A stretch of 64,000 bases of DNA from Vandammella animalimorsus (GTDB lineage: Bacteria > Pseudomonadota > Gammaproteobacteria > Burkholderiales > Burkholderiaceae_C). The translations under genes and the position numbers were made by a program. The notes beneath the pieces were generated by a model. That model was not told where the DNA came from, searched no databases, and was given only the letters and a program-made list of their open reading frames with translations. Where the stretch lies: contig NZ_NSJB01000004.1 in assembly GCF_002285265.1 (NCBI RefSeq), positions 1 through 64,000 of the forward strand. The letters run 5' to 3'. Numbering within the stretch: position 1 is the first letter of the stretch; every line of letters begins with the position of its first letter. Positions 1-9,182 of the stretch are shown in pieces.

Positions 1-112
1 CGGCGAGCGCACGGTGGATGCGCTGTGGCGGCGCATGGGGCAACTGGTTGATCTGTTCTCGGCTCAAGAGTGTGCCAATTACTTCAGATCAGCTGGATAT
101 GTAATTAATTAA
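1..112 (+). CDS. IS630-family transposase, C-terminal end (cut by window edge)
   Basis: Reading from base 2, the frame runs to a TAA at 110-112 and encodes about 36 residues. They include the strings ERTVDALWRRMG and ECANYFRSAGY. This is the pattern I know from the C-termini of one IS630/Tc1-type transposase group (ERTxDALW ... ECANYFxxAGY). The catalytic DDE part lies outside the window, so integrity cannot be judged. The right end of the insertion sequence should lie within the next tens of bases, but I could not define its inverted repeat. Confidence 0.6.
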   Translation, partial: GERTVDALWRRMGQLVDLFSAQECANYFRSAGYVIN

Positions 113-397
113 ATCGAAAATGCTCTATCGCTTCAACCACCGTGGACAAGACCTCAAACCCTTGCTGCACAAGCTTTTGAAGCACACTTCGATCCAGAAC
201 ATCAAACCCATTCTGGTCCGAAAAAGCTAGGAATTACCCTTCCTGAATACAGGCCAAGCAGCATGCCCGACTGTCTACCGTAGCATCAGGGCGCTTTGCA
301 GAGCAGAACGCCATCAGTGGGCATCAATCATTGAACTGGCCCTCGTGATAGGAGCCGCGGGACTCAAGACCGGCACCCTCTCCCACCATCACGGATA
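113..397. other. Gene-free stretch between IS630 remnant and rlhA
   Basis: No convincing gene is visible. A 36-codon frame (120-230, ATG to TAG) follows the transposase stop directly, but it has no ribosome binding site, relaxed third positions and no family resemblance that I recognise. The segment is clearly lower in GC than the rest of the window. It probably contains the right end of the IS element and debris of whatever it interrupted. Upstream of rlhA there is a GATAGGAG string near 347 but no clear promoter. Confidence 0.4.
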
Positions 398-2617
398 ATG
401 CCGGCCCGCAAAAAACCACCCCACCGCCCCACCGCCCCACGCCCCACCATGCAAGCGCACGAACTGGAACTGCTCGCCCCGGCGCGCGATGCCGATATTG
501 GCATCGAGGCCATCAACCACGGCGCCGATGCCGTCTACATCGGCGGGCCGGCCTTTGGCGCGCGGGCCACGGCAAGCAATGCCATTGCCGACATCGAGCG
601 ACTGGTGCGGCACGCGCACCGCTATCGCGCGCGCATTTTCATCACGCTCAACACCATCTTGCGCGACGATGAGCTGGAGGCGGCGCGCCGCATGGCCTGG
701 CAGGTGTACGAGGCGGGCGCCGATGCGCTGATCGTGCAGGACATGGGTCTGCTGGAGTTGGATTTGCCGCCCATCCAACTGCACGCCAGCACGCAGACCG
801 ACATCCGCACGCCCGAGAAGGCGCGCTTTTTGCAGGACGTGGGCTTTTCGCAAATCGTGCCCGCGCGCGAGCTGACGCTGGCGCAGATCGCCGCCATCCG
901 CGACGCCATCGACCCGGCGCGCACCACGATTGAGTTCTTCATCCACGGCGCGCTGTGCGTGGCCTACAGCGGCCAGTGCTACATCAGCCACGCCCACACG
1001 GGCCGCAGCGCCAACCGGGGCGATTGCTCGCAGGCCTGCCGCCTGCCCTACCAGGTGCAAGACAGCCAGGGGCGCTTCATCGCCTACGACAAGCACGTGC
1101 TGTCGATGAAGGACAACAACCAATCGGCCAACCTGGGCGCGCTCATCGAGGCGGGCGTGCGCAGCTTCAAGATCGAGGGCCGCTACAAGGACATGGGCTA
1201 TGTGAAAAACATCACCGCCCACTACCGCCGCCTGCTTGATGAGCAGATCGAGGCCAGCCAATCGGGCGCCCGGCCGCTGGCGCGCGCCTCCAGCGGGCGC
1301 ACCACGTTTTTCTTCACGCCCGATCCGCAGCAGAACTTCAACCGCGCCTTCACCGATTACTTCGTCAACGGCCGCCAGCAGGACATTGGCGCGTTCGATT
1401 CGCCCAAAAACCCCGGCACGCCCATTGGCTGGGTGCTGGCCATCAACAAGGCTGCCGTCAATAAAGCCGCCAGCAAGGCCGCGCCCGCCGCCAGCGCAGG
1501 CCGCCAGGCCGCCAAAGCGGGCCGCCAGCGCCCGGCAGCGGCTGCTGCGCTTTCTGCCACGACCACTGCCAACGCCAGCGCCGCCGACAACTGGCTGGAC
1601 GTGCAATTGAGCGACAGCGCCGCGCAGCTCTCCAACGGCGATGGCCTGTGCTATTACGACCTGCGCGGCGAGCTGGTGGGCATGGCCATCAACCGCGCCG
1701 AGCCAGCGCCCAGCGGCCGCCCCGGCCAGTGGCGCATCTGGCCCAAAGACCCGATCGCCAGCCTGAAAGACCTGCGCAAGGACTTGACGATCAACCGCAA
1801 CCGCGACATGCACTGGCAGCGCATGCTCGAGCGCCCCTCCAGCCAGCGCCGCATCGGCCTGTGGGCCACGCTCAGCGAGCCGCAGCCGGGCCAGTTGCTG
1901 CTGCAATTGAGCGATGAGGACGGCTTTGCCGCCAGCGCCCAGGCGGCGCACCCGCAGCAGGCGCCACGCCAGCCGCAGACCCTGGCCGAGAGCGAGCGCG
2001 CCGCCGCCCAGCAGTTGCAGCGCTTTGGCAACACGATGTTCGAGCCGCTGGCTGTGCAGGCGCGGCTGCAACAGAGCTGGTTTTTGCCCGCCTCGCTGCT
2101 CAACCACCTGCGCCGCGACGCCCTGGCCGCGCTGGAGGCGGCGCGCGCCAGCGGCTACGTGCGCCCGCCGCGCGCCCAGCCTGTAGAGCCGCCCGCGCCC
2201 TTCCCCGAGGACACGCTGACGTATCTGGCCAACGTGCTCAACCACCAGGCGCACGCCTTCTACCTCAAGCACGGCGTGCAGGTGATCGACGCGGCCTACG
2301 AGGCCGACCAGGAGCTGGGCGAAGTCAGCCTGATGATCACCAAGCATTGCGTGCGCTATTCCATGAGCCTGTGCCCCAAGCAGGCCAAGGGGGTGATCGG
2401 CGTCAAGGGCACCATCAAGGCCGAGCCGCTGCACCTGATCAACGGCAAGGAAAGGCTCACCCTGCGCTTTGACTGCAAGCCCTGCGAAATGCACGTGGTG
2501 GGCAAGATCAAGCCCGGCGTGCTGGCTCAGCAACGCCAGGCCCAGCAGCAGGCGTTGGCCGAAGGCGTGCCCATGCGGTTCTATCGCCAACGCCCGGCCG
2601 GCACGCGGCATGTATAA
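398..2617 (+). CDS. rlhA: 23S rRNA 5-hydroxycytidine C2501 synthase (U32 'peptidase' family)
   Basis: RlhA (formerly YdcP) hydroxylates C2501 in the peptidyl-transferase centre of 23S rRNA, using a prephenate-dependent route. The protein starts with LELLAPARD after a short tail and carries the U32 strings [32 protein letters not shown] and [13 protein letters not shown]. The C-terminal part has [18 protein letters not shown] and [10 protein letters not shown], whose cysteines likely hold an iron-sulfur cluster. It is 739 residues against about 650 in E. coli. The excess is mainly an Ala/Lys-rich low-complexity insert around residues 350-395, plus an 18-residue N-terminal extension. Met18 (base 449) aligns better with the family start than base 398, and neither has a good ribosome binding site. 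The gene ends on the -10 of the next promoter. Confidence 0.9.
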   Translation: MPARKKPPHRPTAPRPTMQAHELELLAPARDADIGIEAINHGADAVYIGGPAFGARATASNAIADIERLVRHAHRYRARIFITLNTILRDDELEAARRMAWQVYEAGADALIVQDMGLLELDLPPIQLHASTQTDIRTPEKARFLQDVGFSQIVPARELTLAQIAAIRDAIDPARTTIEFFIHGALCVAYSGQCYISHAHTGRSANRGDCSQACRLPYQVQDSQGRFIAYDKHVLSMKDNNQSANLGALIEAGVRSFKIEGRYKDMGYVKNITAHYRRLLDEQIEASQSGARPLARASSGRTTFFFTPDPQQNFNRAFTDYFVNGRQQDIGAFDSPKNPGTPIGWVLAINKAAVNKAASKAAPAASAGRQAAKAGRQRPAAAAALSATTTANASAADNWLDVQLSDSAAQLSNGDGLCYYDLRGELVGMAINRAEPAPSGRPGQWRIWPKDPIASLKDLRKDLTINRNRDMHWQRMLERPSSQRRIGLWATLSEPQPGQLLLQLSDEDGFAASAQAAHPQQAPRQPQTLAESERAAAQQLQRFGNTMFEPLAVQARLQQSWFLPASLLNHLRRDALAALEAARASGYVRPPRAQPVEPPAPFPEDTLTYLANVLNHQAHAFYLKHGVQVIDAAYEADQELGEVSLMITKHCVRYSMSLCPKQAKGVIGVKGTIKAEPLHLINGKERLTLRFDCKPCEMHVVGKIKPGVLAQQRQAQQQALAEGVPMRFYRQRPAGTRHV

Positions 2618-2798
2618 TCGCCGGTTTCCCTGGGCAGGGGCAGGCTTGCCGCGCCGGGGGGAAACCACAAGTGGCTGCAGGCAGATCGGCAACGATCACC
2701 AAGGGTCAGCGCGCGCGGGCTGCAGCGGCAAACGCCATTGCAACGGCGCGGGCGGCACGCCTGAACAGCCACAATGTCAAACAAGTCAGGAAACTGTT
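2613..2798 (+). promoter_or_regulatory. Candidate promoter and structured leader of rpmI-rplT
   Basis: A perfect TATAAT lies at 2613-2618, overlapping the rlhA stop codon, without a good -35 at 17 bases. The following roughly 170-base leader starts with an inverted repeat, GGTTTCCC (2623-2630) pairing with GGGAAACC (2659-2666). In E. coli and other bacteria L20 represses rpmI-rplT translation by binding structured mRNA just upstream. This leader is a plausible place for such control, because the usual infC gene is missing here. The L20 role is inference. Confidence 0.4.
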
Positions 2799-3002
2799 AT
2801 GCCAAAGATGAAGAGCAAGAGCAGCGCGAAAAAGCGTTTTCGCGTTCGCCCGGGTGGGACCGTCAAGCGCGGCCAGGCGTTCAAGCGCCACATCCTCACC
2901 AAGAAGAGCACCAAGAACAAGCGCCAGCTGCGCGGCGCGGTGAATGTGCATGAAACCAACCTCGGCCACATGGCGCAAATGCTGCCATTTGCCGGTCTGT
3001 AA
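2799..3002 (+). CDS. rpmI: 50S ribosomal protein L35
   Basis: L35 is a 67-residue basic protein of the large subunit. The protein begins [14 protein letters not shown] and ends [11 protein letters not shown], both diagnostic. The start follows a CAGGAAA ribosome binding site. The rplT start is 18 bases after the stop, so the two form an operon. In most betaproteobacteria thrS-infC lies directly upstream. Here the upstream gene is rlhA, so the operon has lost its normal leader gene or was rearranged. Confidence 0.97.
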   Translation: MPKMKSKSSAKKRFRVRPGGTVKRGQAFKRHILTKKSTKNKRQLRGAVNVHETNLGHMAQMLPFAGL

Positions 3003-3020
3003 TCAGAAGGAGTCACGCAC

Positions 3021-3380
3021 ATGCCTCGCGTCAAACGTGGTGTTACGGCACATGCCCGTCACAAGAAAATCCTGAAGCTGGCCAAAGGTTTCCGCGGTCG
3101 CCGCGGCAACGTCTTCCGCGTTGCCAAGCAAGCGGTGATGAAGGCTGGCCAATACGCCTACCGCGATCGCCGCAACAAAAAGCGCGTGTTCCGCCAGTTG
3201 TGGATCGCCCGTATCAATGCCGCTTCGCGCGAATTGGGCCTGACCTACAGCCAGTTCACCAACGGCCTGAAGAAGGCCCAGATCGAAATCGATCGCAAGA
3301 TGCTGGCCGATCTGGCCGTGCATGACAAAGCCGCATTCGGCAGCCTGGTCGAGCAGGCCAAGGCCAAACTGGCGGCGTAA
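3021..3380 (+). CDS. rplT: 50S ribosomal protein L20
   Basis: L20 is an early-assembly protein of the large subunit and a translational repressor of its own operon. The 119-residue protein shows the family hallmarks [20 protein letters not shown] and [26 protein letters not shown] lies 8 bases before the ATG. Length is standard. It is followed by a terminator-like hairpin at 3420 before pheS. Confidence 0.98.
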   Translation: MPRVKRGVTAHARHKKILKLAKGFRGRRGNVFRVAKQAVMKAGQYAYRDRRNKKRVFRQLWIARINAASRELGLTYSQFTNGLKKAQIEIDRKMLADLAVHDKAAFGSLVEQAKAKLAA

Positions 3381-3419
3381 TCGCTTCACCATACAAGGCA
3401 ATTTGCCTTTTCCGCCGTC

Positions 3420-3477
3420 GGGCCGGGCTTTGCGAATCTGCATGCAGGTTCTCTGAGCGCCGGCCCTTTTTTCTTTT
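3420..3477 (+). terminator. Terminator or attenuator between rplT and pheS
   Basis: GGGCCGG (3420-3426) pairs with CCGGCCC (3460-3466). The loop holds the palindrome CTGCATGCAG, and a run of T residues (TTTTTTCTTTT, 3467-3477) follows. It can end the rpmI-rplT transcript. In enterobacteria pheST is controlled by attenuation, but I see no start codon for a Phe-rich leader peptide in front of this hairpin, so a plain or partial terminator is more likely. From 3478 to 3678 nothing else is recognisable. Confidence 0.6.
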
Positions 3478-3678
3478 GCAGCGCGTGGCGCACCGCCTGC
3501 GTGTGATTCCATCCCTGCCGCCGGCAGCCTGCGCGGCATTGCGCCGGCACTGGCAGGCCCAGGTCGGCCGCTGCGGCCAAGCCCTTGGCCCCTGGGATTG
3601 GAATGCCAAGGCCAGCCCCGCGCCGCCCCATCCGCTGCCAGCCCCTGCGCTGCCAGCGCCTGATTTGAGAGCACGGAT

Positions 3679-4734
3679 ATGAGCACCGATCTGGCTGCCC
3701 TGGTCGAACAGGCCCAAGCCCAATTTGCACAATGCGCCACCCCGGCGGCGCTGGAAGATGCCAAAGCCCGCTTCCTGGGCAAGAGCGGCCAGATCACCGC
3801 GCTGATGAAAGGCATGGCCCAGCTCAGCGTGGAGGAGAAAAAGACCCAGGGCGCGGCCATCAACCAGGCCAAGCAGGCCATCGAAGCAGCGCTGAACGCG
3901 CGCCGTCAGGCCCTGGCCGATGCCGAGCTGCAGCGCCAGTTGCAGGCCGAGCGCCTGGACGTGAGCCTGCCCGGCCGCCGCCGCGAAACAGGCGGCCTGC
4001 ACCCCGTGACCCTGGCCTGGGAGCGCATCGAGCAAATCTTCGGCTCCATGGGCTTTGACGTGGCCGATGGCCCCGAAATCGAAAACGACTGGTTCAACTT
4101 CACCGCGCTGGGCAACCCGCCCAACCACCCCGCGCGCTCCATGCAGGACACCTTCTACGTGGACATGCAGGGCGAGGACGGCCAGCCCTACTGCCTGCGC
4201 ACCCACACCAGCCCGATGCAAATCCGCTACGCCACAGCCCATGCGCGCAAGCACGCCCAGGCCCTGGCGCGCGGCGAGGTGCAGGAAGTGCGCGTCATCG
4301 CCCCCGGGCGCACCTACCGCGTGGACAACGACGCCACGCACTCGCCCATGTTCCACCAGGTCGAGGGCCTGTGGCTGGGCGAGAACGTCAGCTTCAAGGA
4401 CTTGAAGGCCACCTACCTGAACTTCTGCCGCGCCTTCTTCGAGGCCGATGACTTGGTGCTGCGCTTTCGCCCCAGCTACTTCCCCTTCACCGAGCCCAGC
4501 GCCGAGATCGACATCCAGTTCCAAAGCGGCCCACTGGCGGGCAAGTGGCTGGAAGTCTCCGGCTCCGGCCAGGTGCACCCGCAGGTGGTGCGCAACATGG
4601 GGCTGGATCCGGAGCGCTTCATCGGCTTTGCCTTTGGCTCGGGCATCGACCGCCTGGCCATGCTGCGCTATGGCGTGAACGACCTGCGGCTGTTCTTTGA
4701 CGGCGATGTGCGCTTTTTGCAGCAGTTCCGCTGA
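3679..4734 (+). CDS. pheS: Phenylalanine-tRNA ligase alpha subunit
   Basis: Catalytic subunit of the alpha2beta2 enzyme that charges tRNA(Phe) in the cytosol. The 351-residue protein has an N-terminal coiled-coil arm (about 1-90). The class II core follows, with motif 2 ([13 protein letters not shown]), the Phe-pocket string [14 protein letters not shown] and motif 3 ([14 protein letters not shown]). The ATG follows a purine-poor leader (GAGAGCACGGAT). The beta subunit gene follows after an intervening membrane protein gene instead of immediately. Confidence 0.97.
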   Translation: MSTDLAALVEQAQAQFAQCATPAALEDAKARFLGKSGQITALMKGMAQLSVEEKKTQGAAINQAKQAIEAALNARRQALADAELQRQLQAERLDVSLPGRRRETGGLHPVTLAWERIEQIFGSMGFDVADGPEIENDWFNFTALGNPPNHPARSMQDTFYVDMQGEDGQPYCLRTHTSPMQIRYATAHARKHAQALARGEVQEVRVIAPGRTYRVDNDATHSPMFHQVEGLWLGENVSFKDLKATYLNFCRAFFEADDLVLRFRPSYFPFTEPSAEIDIQFQSGPLAGKWLEVSGSGQVHPQVVRNMGLDPERFIGFAFGSGIDRLAMLRYGVNDLRLFFDGDVRFLQQFR

Positions 4735-4756
4735 CCCCATCTGCCGGATCAACCGC

Positions 4757-5404
4757 ATGAAACGCCCTGCCCTGTTCACTGCCACCCTGGCTTTGGCAAT
4801 GGCGCTTGCAGGTGCAACAGCCAGCGCCGCCGCGCCCGGCTACGACACCGTGCGCCTGAGCGACATCGATTTCAGCTACAACGCGCCCGCCGAAGGCAAA
4901 GCCTGCTGCGGCACGCTGACTGTGCTGGGCAAGGCCACCAACACCAGTGATCAAGCGCTGGAAGACCCCACTTTCGAAGTGCAATTCTTCGATGCCCAGG
5001 ACAAGCTCATCGATGCCTTCAGCGAGTCCACCTACGGACTCAACCTGCCGCCCGGCCAAGACATGATGGTGCGCCTGAGCGACCGCGCCCGTCACGAAGC
5101 CGGGCGCTACGCCAGCGCCCAAATCCGCCTGATTTCGGGTGCATTCACCGAAGCCGGCAGCGGCCCGCAAGCTCCGGCGTTTGCGCAAACCATCTGGATG
5201 CGGCTGCTGCTCAATTGGGGCCCCATGCTGCTGCTCATTGGCGTCTGGCTGTGGCTGATGCGGCGCTCCGGTGGTTCAACCTATTCCAGGGATCTGCTGG
5301 CCTCGGTGCAAGAACAAAACCAGCTGCTGGCGCGCCAAGCCGCCGCCCTCGAACGCCTTGCCGACCATGCGTCCGCGCGCGATGCGCGCGACGCCCAAAC
5401 CTAA
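4757..5404 (+). CDS. Predicted membrane-anchored periplasmic protein with FxLyD-like domain
   Basis: This 215-residue protein is not a named family member that I can identify. Residues 1-24 form a signal peptide (ALAMALAGATASA). The central part has the pattern LGKATNTSDQALEDPTFEVQFFDAQDKLID, typical of FxLyD/DUF3426-like beta-sandwich domains that decorate bacterial envelope proteins. A transmembrane helix (WGPMLLLIGVWLWLM, near 155-175) and a basic, coiled-coil-prone cytoplasmic tail follow. A CC pair sits in the domain start (KACCG). It lies 22 bases after pheS and 10 bases before pheT, so it is cotranscribed with both. Its link to aminoacylation is unknown. Confidence 0.75.
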   Translation: MKRPALFTATLALAMALAGATASAAAPGYDTVRLSDIDFSYNAPAEGKACCGTLTVLGKATNTSDQALEDPTFEVQFFDAQDKLIDAFSESTYGLNLPPGQDMMVRLSDRARHEAGRYASAQIRLISGAFTEAGSGPQAPAFAQTIWMRLLLNWGPMLLLIGVWLWLMRRSGGSTYSRDLLASVQEQNQLLARQAAALERLADHASARDARDAQT

Positions 5405-5414
5405 AGCACACACC

Positions 5415-7907
5415 ATGCAATTCCCAGAATCCTGGCTGCGCGCCTTCTGCAACCCGCCTTTGAACACCGAGCAACTGGCCGAGACCCTGACCATGGGCGG
5501 CTTCGAGGTGGAGGAGATCCGCCCGGCCGCGCCGCCGTTTGGCGGCATCGTCATCGGCGAGATCAAGGAGGCCGTGCAACACCCGGATGCCGATCGCCTG
5601 CGCGTCTGCCAGGTGGACGTGGGCGCGGCGGGCGATGGCGCGCTGCTGAACATCGTCTGCGGCGCGCCCAATGCGCGCGTGGGCATCAAGGTGCCCTGCG
5701 CCATGGTGGGCGCCGAACTGCCGCCGGGCGAGGATGGCAAGCCCTTCAAGATCAAGGTCGGCAAGCTGCGCGGTGTGCAAAGCTTTGGCATGTTGTGCTC
5801 GGCGCGCGAGCTGGGCATTTCCGACGAGCACGGCGGCCTGCTGGAGCTGCCCACCGACGCCCCCTTGGGCCAGAACGTGCGCGAATACCTGCGCCTAGAC
5901 GATGCGCTGCTGACCATCAAGCTCACGCCCAATCTGGCGCACGGCCTGAGCGTGTACGGCATCGCGCGCGAGCTGGCCGCGCTGACCGGCGCGCCGCTGC
6001 ACACACCAGCCATCCCCGCCGTGCCCGCCACCATGAGCGAAACCCTGCCCGTGCAGGTGCAGGCTGCCGATCTGTGCGGGCGCTTCTCCGGCCGCATCGT
6101 CAAGGGCGTCAACCCCCAGGCCACCACCCCGGCGTGGATGGTCGAGCAACTCGCGCGCTGCGGCCAGCGCAGCGTCTCGCCGCTGGTGGACATCTCAAAC
6201 TACGTCATGTTCGAGTACGGCCAGCCCAGCCACATCTTCGATCTGGACAAGATCGAGGGCAGCCTGCACGTGCGCTGGGCCCGCGCGGGCGAAAGCCTGG
6301 AGCTGCTCAATGGCAACACCGTCGCGCTGGATGAGCAGGTGGGCGTCATCGCCGATGAGCGCCAGGTCGAATCGCTGGCGGGCATCATGGGCGGCAACGC
6401 CACCGCCGTGGGCGATGCCACGCGCAACATCTACATCGAAGCGGCCTTCTGGCATCCCGAGGCCATCCAGGGCCGCTCGCGACGTTTCAACTTCGCCACC
6501 GATGCCGGCCACCGCTTCGAGCGCGGCGTGGACCCCAGCCGCACGGTAGAAATCATCGAGCGCATCACCGCCCTGGTGCTGGAGATCTGCGGTACGCCGC
6601 ACACCCAGGTCGGCCCCATCGACGACCAGCGCCTGCGCCTGCCCGAGGCGCGCCCCATCGAGCTGCGCGTGGCGCGCGCCGCCAAGGTCATCGGCATGGC
6701 CATCAGCGCCCAGCAGTGCGAGGAGGTCTTTGCCCGCCTGGGCCTGCCCTGCGAGCGCGTGGCCCATGCCGAAGGGGAAGGCGAAGGCGAAGTGCTGCGC
6801 GTCACCCCCCCGCCCTACCGCTTTGACCTGGCCATCGAGGCCGATCTGATCGAGGAAGTCGCCCGCATCATCGGCTTCAACCAATTGCCCGATACCGCGC
6901 CGCTGGCGCCCATCGTCGCGCAAGCCCCCAGCGAAACCCAGCGCGGCCAATTCGCCGTGCGCCGCCTGCTGGCGGGCCTGGGCTATCAGGAAACCATCAA
7001 CTTCAGCTTCGTGCAAGAGAGCTGGGAGCGCGACCTGGCCGGCAACGCCAACCCCATCGGCCTGCTCAACCCCATCGCCGCGCCCATGAGCGTGATGCGC
7101 TCCAGCCTGCTGGGCTCGCTGCTGAGCGTGCTCAAGTTCAACCTGGACCGCAAAGCCAGCCGCGTGCGCCTGTTTGAAGTCGGCCGCGTCTTTGCGCGCG
7201 ATGCCAGCGTGCCCACCAGCGAGGCCAGCGTGCAAGGCGTGCACCAGCCCCTGCGCGTGGCCGGCATCGCCTATGGCGACGCCGCCGGCCGCCAATGGGG
7301 CCAGGCCGAGCGCCGCGTGGATTTCTACGACCTCAAGGGCGACGTGCAGGCCCTGCTGGCGCCCGCTCAGGCCGAATTCGTCCCCTGCGAGCACCCTGCG
7401 CTGCACCCCGGCCGCAGCGCCCAGGTGCTGCTGCACGGCCAGCCCATCGGCGTGCTGGGCGAGCTGCACCCCAAATGGCGCCAGCAGTGGGAGCTGCCGC
7501 ACGCGCCCATGCTGTTCGAGCTGGATTGGCAGGCCGTGCTGGCGCGCCAGCTGCCCAAGGCCCAGCCCGTGCCCCGGCACCAGCTGATCGAGCGCGACAT
7601 CGCCATCGTCGTGGCCGAGGCCACCGCCTATGCCCAGGTACACCAGGCCATCGTGCAGGCCAAGCTGCCCATCGCCCTGGCCCATGCCCTGCTGTTTGAC
7701 ATCTACCGCCCCGCCGCCAGCGCGGGCGCTGGTGAGCAGGCCGCGCCGGGCAGTCAGGGCGGCATTGGCCCGGGCGAGAAAAGCCTGGCCATGCGCCTGA
7801 GCTTTGACGGCGCCGGCGCAGCCCTGACCGATGCCGACATCGATGCCGCCGTCGCGGCTGTGGTACAAGCGCTGGAGCGCGCCGTGGCCGCGCGCCTGCG
7901 CCGCTGA
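5415..7907 (+). CDS. pheT: Phenylalanine-tRNA ligase beta subunit
   Basis: The 830-residue beta subunit edits and binds tRNA(Phe). From the N-terminus it has the MQFPESWLR start, an EMAP-type tRNA-binding domain (HPDADRLRVCQVD, GAPNARVG, roughly 40-150), the B3/B4 editing domain (DISNYVMFEYGQPSHIFD), B5, the core-like domain and a C-terminal anticodon-binding FDX-ACB fold. The ferredoxin-like C-terminus carries a glycine/alanine-rich insert (ASAGAGEQAAPGSQGG) near residue 770. That insert and a few others account for its excess over the 795 residues of E. coli. ihfA follows 13 bases after the stop. Confidence 0.97.
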   Translation: MQFPESWLRAFCNPPLNTEQLAETLTMGGFEVEEIRPAAPPFGGIVIGEIKEAVQHPDADRLRVCQVDVGAAGDGALLNIVCGAPNARVGIKVPCAMVGAELPPGEDGKPFKIKVGKLRGVQSFGMLCSARELGISDEHGGLLELPTDAPLGQNVREYLRLDDALLTIKLTPNLAHGLSVYGIARELAALTGAPLHTPAIPAVPATMSETLPVQVQAADLCGRFSGRIVKGVNPQATTPAWMVEQLARCGQRSVSPLVDISNYVMFEYGQPSHIFDLDKIEGSLHVRWARAGESLELLNGNTVALDEQVGVIADERQVESLAGIMGGNATAVGDATRNIYIEAAFWHPEAIQGRSRRFNFATDAGHRFERGVDPSRTVEIIERITALVLEICGTPHTQVGPIDDQRLRLPEARPIELRVARAAKVIGMAISAQQCEEVFARLGLPCERVAHAEGEGEGEVLRVTPPPYRFDLAIEADLIEEVARIIGFNQLPDTAPLAPIVAQAPSETQRGQFAVRRLLAGLGYQETINFSFVQESWERDLAGNANPIGLLNPIAAPMSVMRSSLLGSLLSVLKFNLDRKASRVRLFEVGRVFARDASVPTSEASVQGVHQPLRVAGIAYGDAAGRQWGQAERRVDFYDLKGDVQALLAPAQAEFVPCEHPALHPGRSAQVLLHGQPIGVLGELHPKWRQQWELPHAPMLFELDWQAVLARQLPKAQPVPRHQLIERDIAIVVAEATAYAQVHQAIVQAKLPIALAHALLFDIYRPAASAGAGEQAAPGSQGGIGPGEKSLAMRLSFDGAGAALTDADIDAAVAAVVQALERAVAARLRR

Positions 7908-7920
7908 AAGAGCCCATGCC

Positions 7921-8241
7921 ATGACCGAGTTCCCCATCGACATCGCCAGCCTGGAGCCCAACTCGCTGACCAAGGCCCAGCTGGCCGATCTGCTCTACGA
8001 GCGCATCGGCCTGTCCAAGCGCGAATCCAAGGACATCGTCGACGCCTTCTTCGAGCTCATCGCCAGGCAACTGATCGCTGGCGACAGCGTACGCATCTCG
8101 GGCTTTGGCAACTTCCAGGTCCGCACCAAGGCCGCGCGCCCGGGGCGCAACCCTCGCACCGGCGAGGCCATCCCCATCGAAGCCCGCAGCGTGGTCACCT
8201 TCCACGCCAGCAACAAGCTCAAGGAAAAAGTCCAGCCCTGA
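7921..8241 (+). CDS. ihfA: Integration host factor alpha subunit
   Basis: IHF-alpha pairs with IHF-beta to bend DNA in replication, recombination and transcription. The 106-residue protein has the HU/IHF fold strings LTKAQLADLLYERIGLSKRESKDIVDAFFE and the DNA-intercalating beta arm ARPGRNPRTGE. It is a few residues longer at the N-terminus than the E. coli protein. The location after pheT is the conserved pheST-ihfA arrangement and implies one transcript. A small inverted-end repeat overlaps its stop codon. Confidence 0.96.
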   Translation: MTEFPIDIASLEPNSLTKAQLADLLYERIGLSKRESKDIVDAFFELIARQLIAGDSVRISGFGNFQVRTKAARPGRNPRTGEAIPIEARSVVTFHASNKLKEKVQP

Positions 8242-8287
8242 GCGCCTGTTCGGACGCCTCTGCACGGCAGGGCGTCGAACAGACTCT
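8240..8287. repeat. Short (48 bp) inverted-end element after ihfA
   Basis: The left end GAGCGCCTGTTCGGACGCC and right end GGCGTCGAACAGACTCTT are near-complementary, giving a hairpin that starts on the ihfA stop codon. The ends resemble those of the longer element at 46778-46940, so I list it as a probable short derivative of that family. It may also act as a transcript end. No T-run follows. Confidence 0.45.
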
Positions 8288-8490
8288 TGCGGCGCTCTTG
8301 CGCCCCATGCAGGCTTGGCCCTGAATGGCCTGGGCCAGCCAGCGACTGGCGTTATGATGGCGCGCGCTGCCATGCCATGCCATGCCGTGCGCTGGCCTGT
8401 GCCCATCGGCACCAAAACGGCCAGGGCCGCCACGCACGGGCAGCGCGCGCCAGCCATCGCTGTGCACGCCATGGCCATTGTCTGCCTGCT

Positions 8491-9006
8491 ATGAACACCC
8501 CCTTGCCACCCATCCCCGTCAAGCGCTACTTCACCATTGGCGAAGTGGCCGAGCTGTGCGACGTCAAACCCCATGTCCTGCGCTACTGGGAGCAGGAATT
8601 CACGCAGTTGCGCCCCATGAAGCGCCGCGGCAATCGGCGCTATTACCAGCACCACGAGGTGCTGATGATCCGCCGCATCCGCGAGCTGCTCTACGAACAG
8701 GGCTTCACCATCAGCGGCGCACGCTCGCGCCTGCAGAACTGGAGCCCCAGCAAGCCTCCGGCCGCCGAGGCTGCGCCCGCCGCCGAGCCCGCCGCAGCAG
8801 TCCATGAACCCGCCATGGGCAGCGCCATGGCGCCCCAGCAGCAAGGGCCCGGGCAGGCGCAAGCCAGCCTGTTCACAGCGCCTGCGGCCCACCCCGGCAT
8901 GGCCGGGCCTGTCGCCAGCGCCAGTACCAACGCCAGCGCAGGCGGCCTGTCATGGGATGAAGTGCGCGAGGAGCTGTCAAAAATTCGCGCCATTTTGTCC
9001 AACTAG
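8491..9006 (+). CDS. MerR-family transcriptional regulator
   Basis: A 171-residue DNA-binding regulator. The winged-helix MerR domain spans about residues 12-85 (YFTIGEVAELCDVKPHVLRYWEQEF, RRGNRRYYQHHEVLMIRRIRELLYEQGFTI). The linker that follows is rich in Ala/Pro. The extreme C-terminus (SWDEVREELSKIRAIL) is a short amphipathic helix conserved in this subgroup, which lies next to ihfA in beta- and gammaproteobacteria. There are no effector-binding cysteines, so it is not a metal sensor of the MerR/CueR type. The 249 bases before it hold no other gene. Targets are unknown. Confidence 0.88.
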   Translation: MNTPLPPIPVKRYFTIGEVAELCDVKPHVLRYWEQEFTQLRPMKRRGNRRYYQHHEVLMIRRIRELLYEQGFTISGARSRLQNWSPSKPPAAEAAPAAEPAAAVHEPAMGSAMAPQQQGPGQAQASLFTAPAAHPGMAGPVASASTNASAGGLSWDEVREELSKIRAILSN

Positions 9007-9020
9007 GCAAAAAACTAGGC

Positions 9021-9026
9021 TAGAAT
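9021..9026 (+). promoter_or_regulatory. Candidate -10 element for the tRNA(Pro) gene
   Basis: TAGAAT lies 11 bases before the mature tRNA(Pro) 5' end, in an A/T-rich pocket directly after the merR stop. The same TAGAATC string precedes tRNA(Lys) at 61270. The best -35-like string (TTGTCC, 8995-9000) is 20 bases upstream, longer than ideal. Confidence 0.35.
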
Positions 9027-9036
9027 CTCGCGTTTT

Positions 9037-9113
9037 CGGCGTGTAGCGCAGCCAGGTAGCGCACTTGCATGGGGTGCAAGGGGTCGCGAGTTCGAATCCC
9101 GCCACGCCGACCA
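9037..9113 (+). tRNA. tRNA-Pro (anticodon GGG)
   Basis: A 77-base cloverleaf with encoded CCA. The acceptor stem is CGGCGTG/CACGCCG, and the anticodon stem CTTGC/GCAAG encloses loop ATGGGGT with anticodon GGG. The T arm is TCGCGAGTTCGAATCCCG, which contains the TTCGAAT loop. It reads CCC/CCT proline codons. It heads a cluster of three tRNA genes. Confidence 0.96.
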
Positions 9114-9182
9114 TTCACACGCATTGCATCGTCAGCGCCTCAAGCCCTTCGGGGCGCCAGTCACTGACATGCCATGCACCAA

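Noticed and set aside
120-230. A 36-codon frame after the IS630 transposase
   Set aside because: There is no ribosome binding site, no recognisable family and relaxed codon use. It could be the 3' fragment of an interrupted gene, but there is too little to call.
389-2692. A 767-codon open frame on the minus strand over rlhA
   Set aside because: The plus-strand protein is a clear RlhA. The reverse frame has Leu/Ala/Arg/Gly-rich text with no domain, as expected of an antisense shadow in high-GC DNA.
2469-2798. Hidden infC (IF3) in the leader before rpmI
   Set aside because: The 180-base gap is too short for IF3, and no frame there carries IF3-type text.
3381-3678. A phenylalanine-rich leader peptide controlling pheS by attenuation
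   Set aside because: The Phe codons in one frame (CAATTTGCCTTTTCC) have no start codon upstream before a stop, and no alternative antiterminator stem was found. The hairpin is kept only as a terminator.
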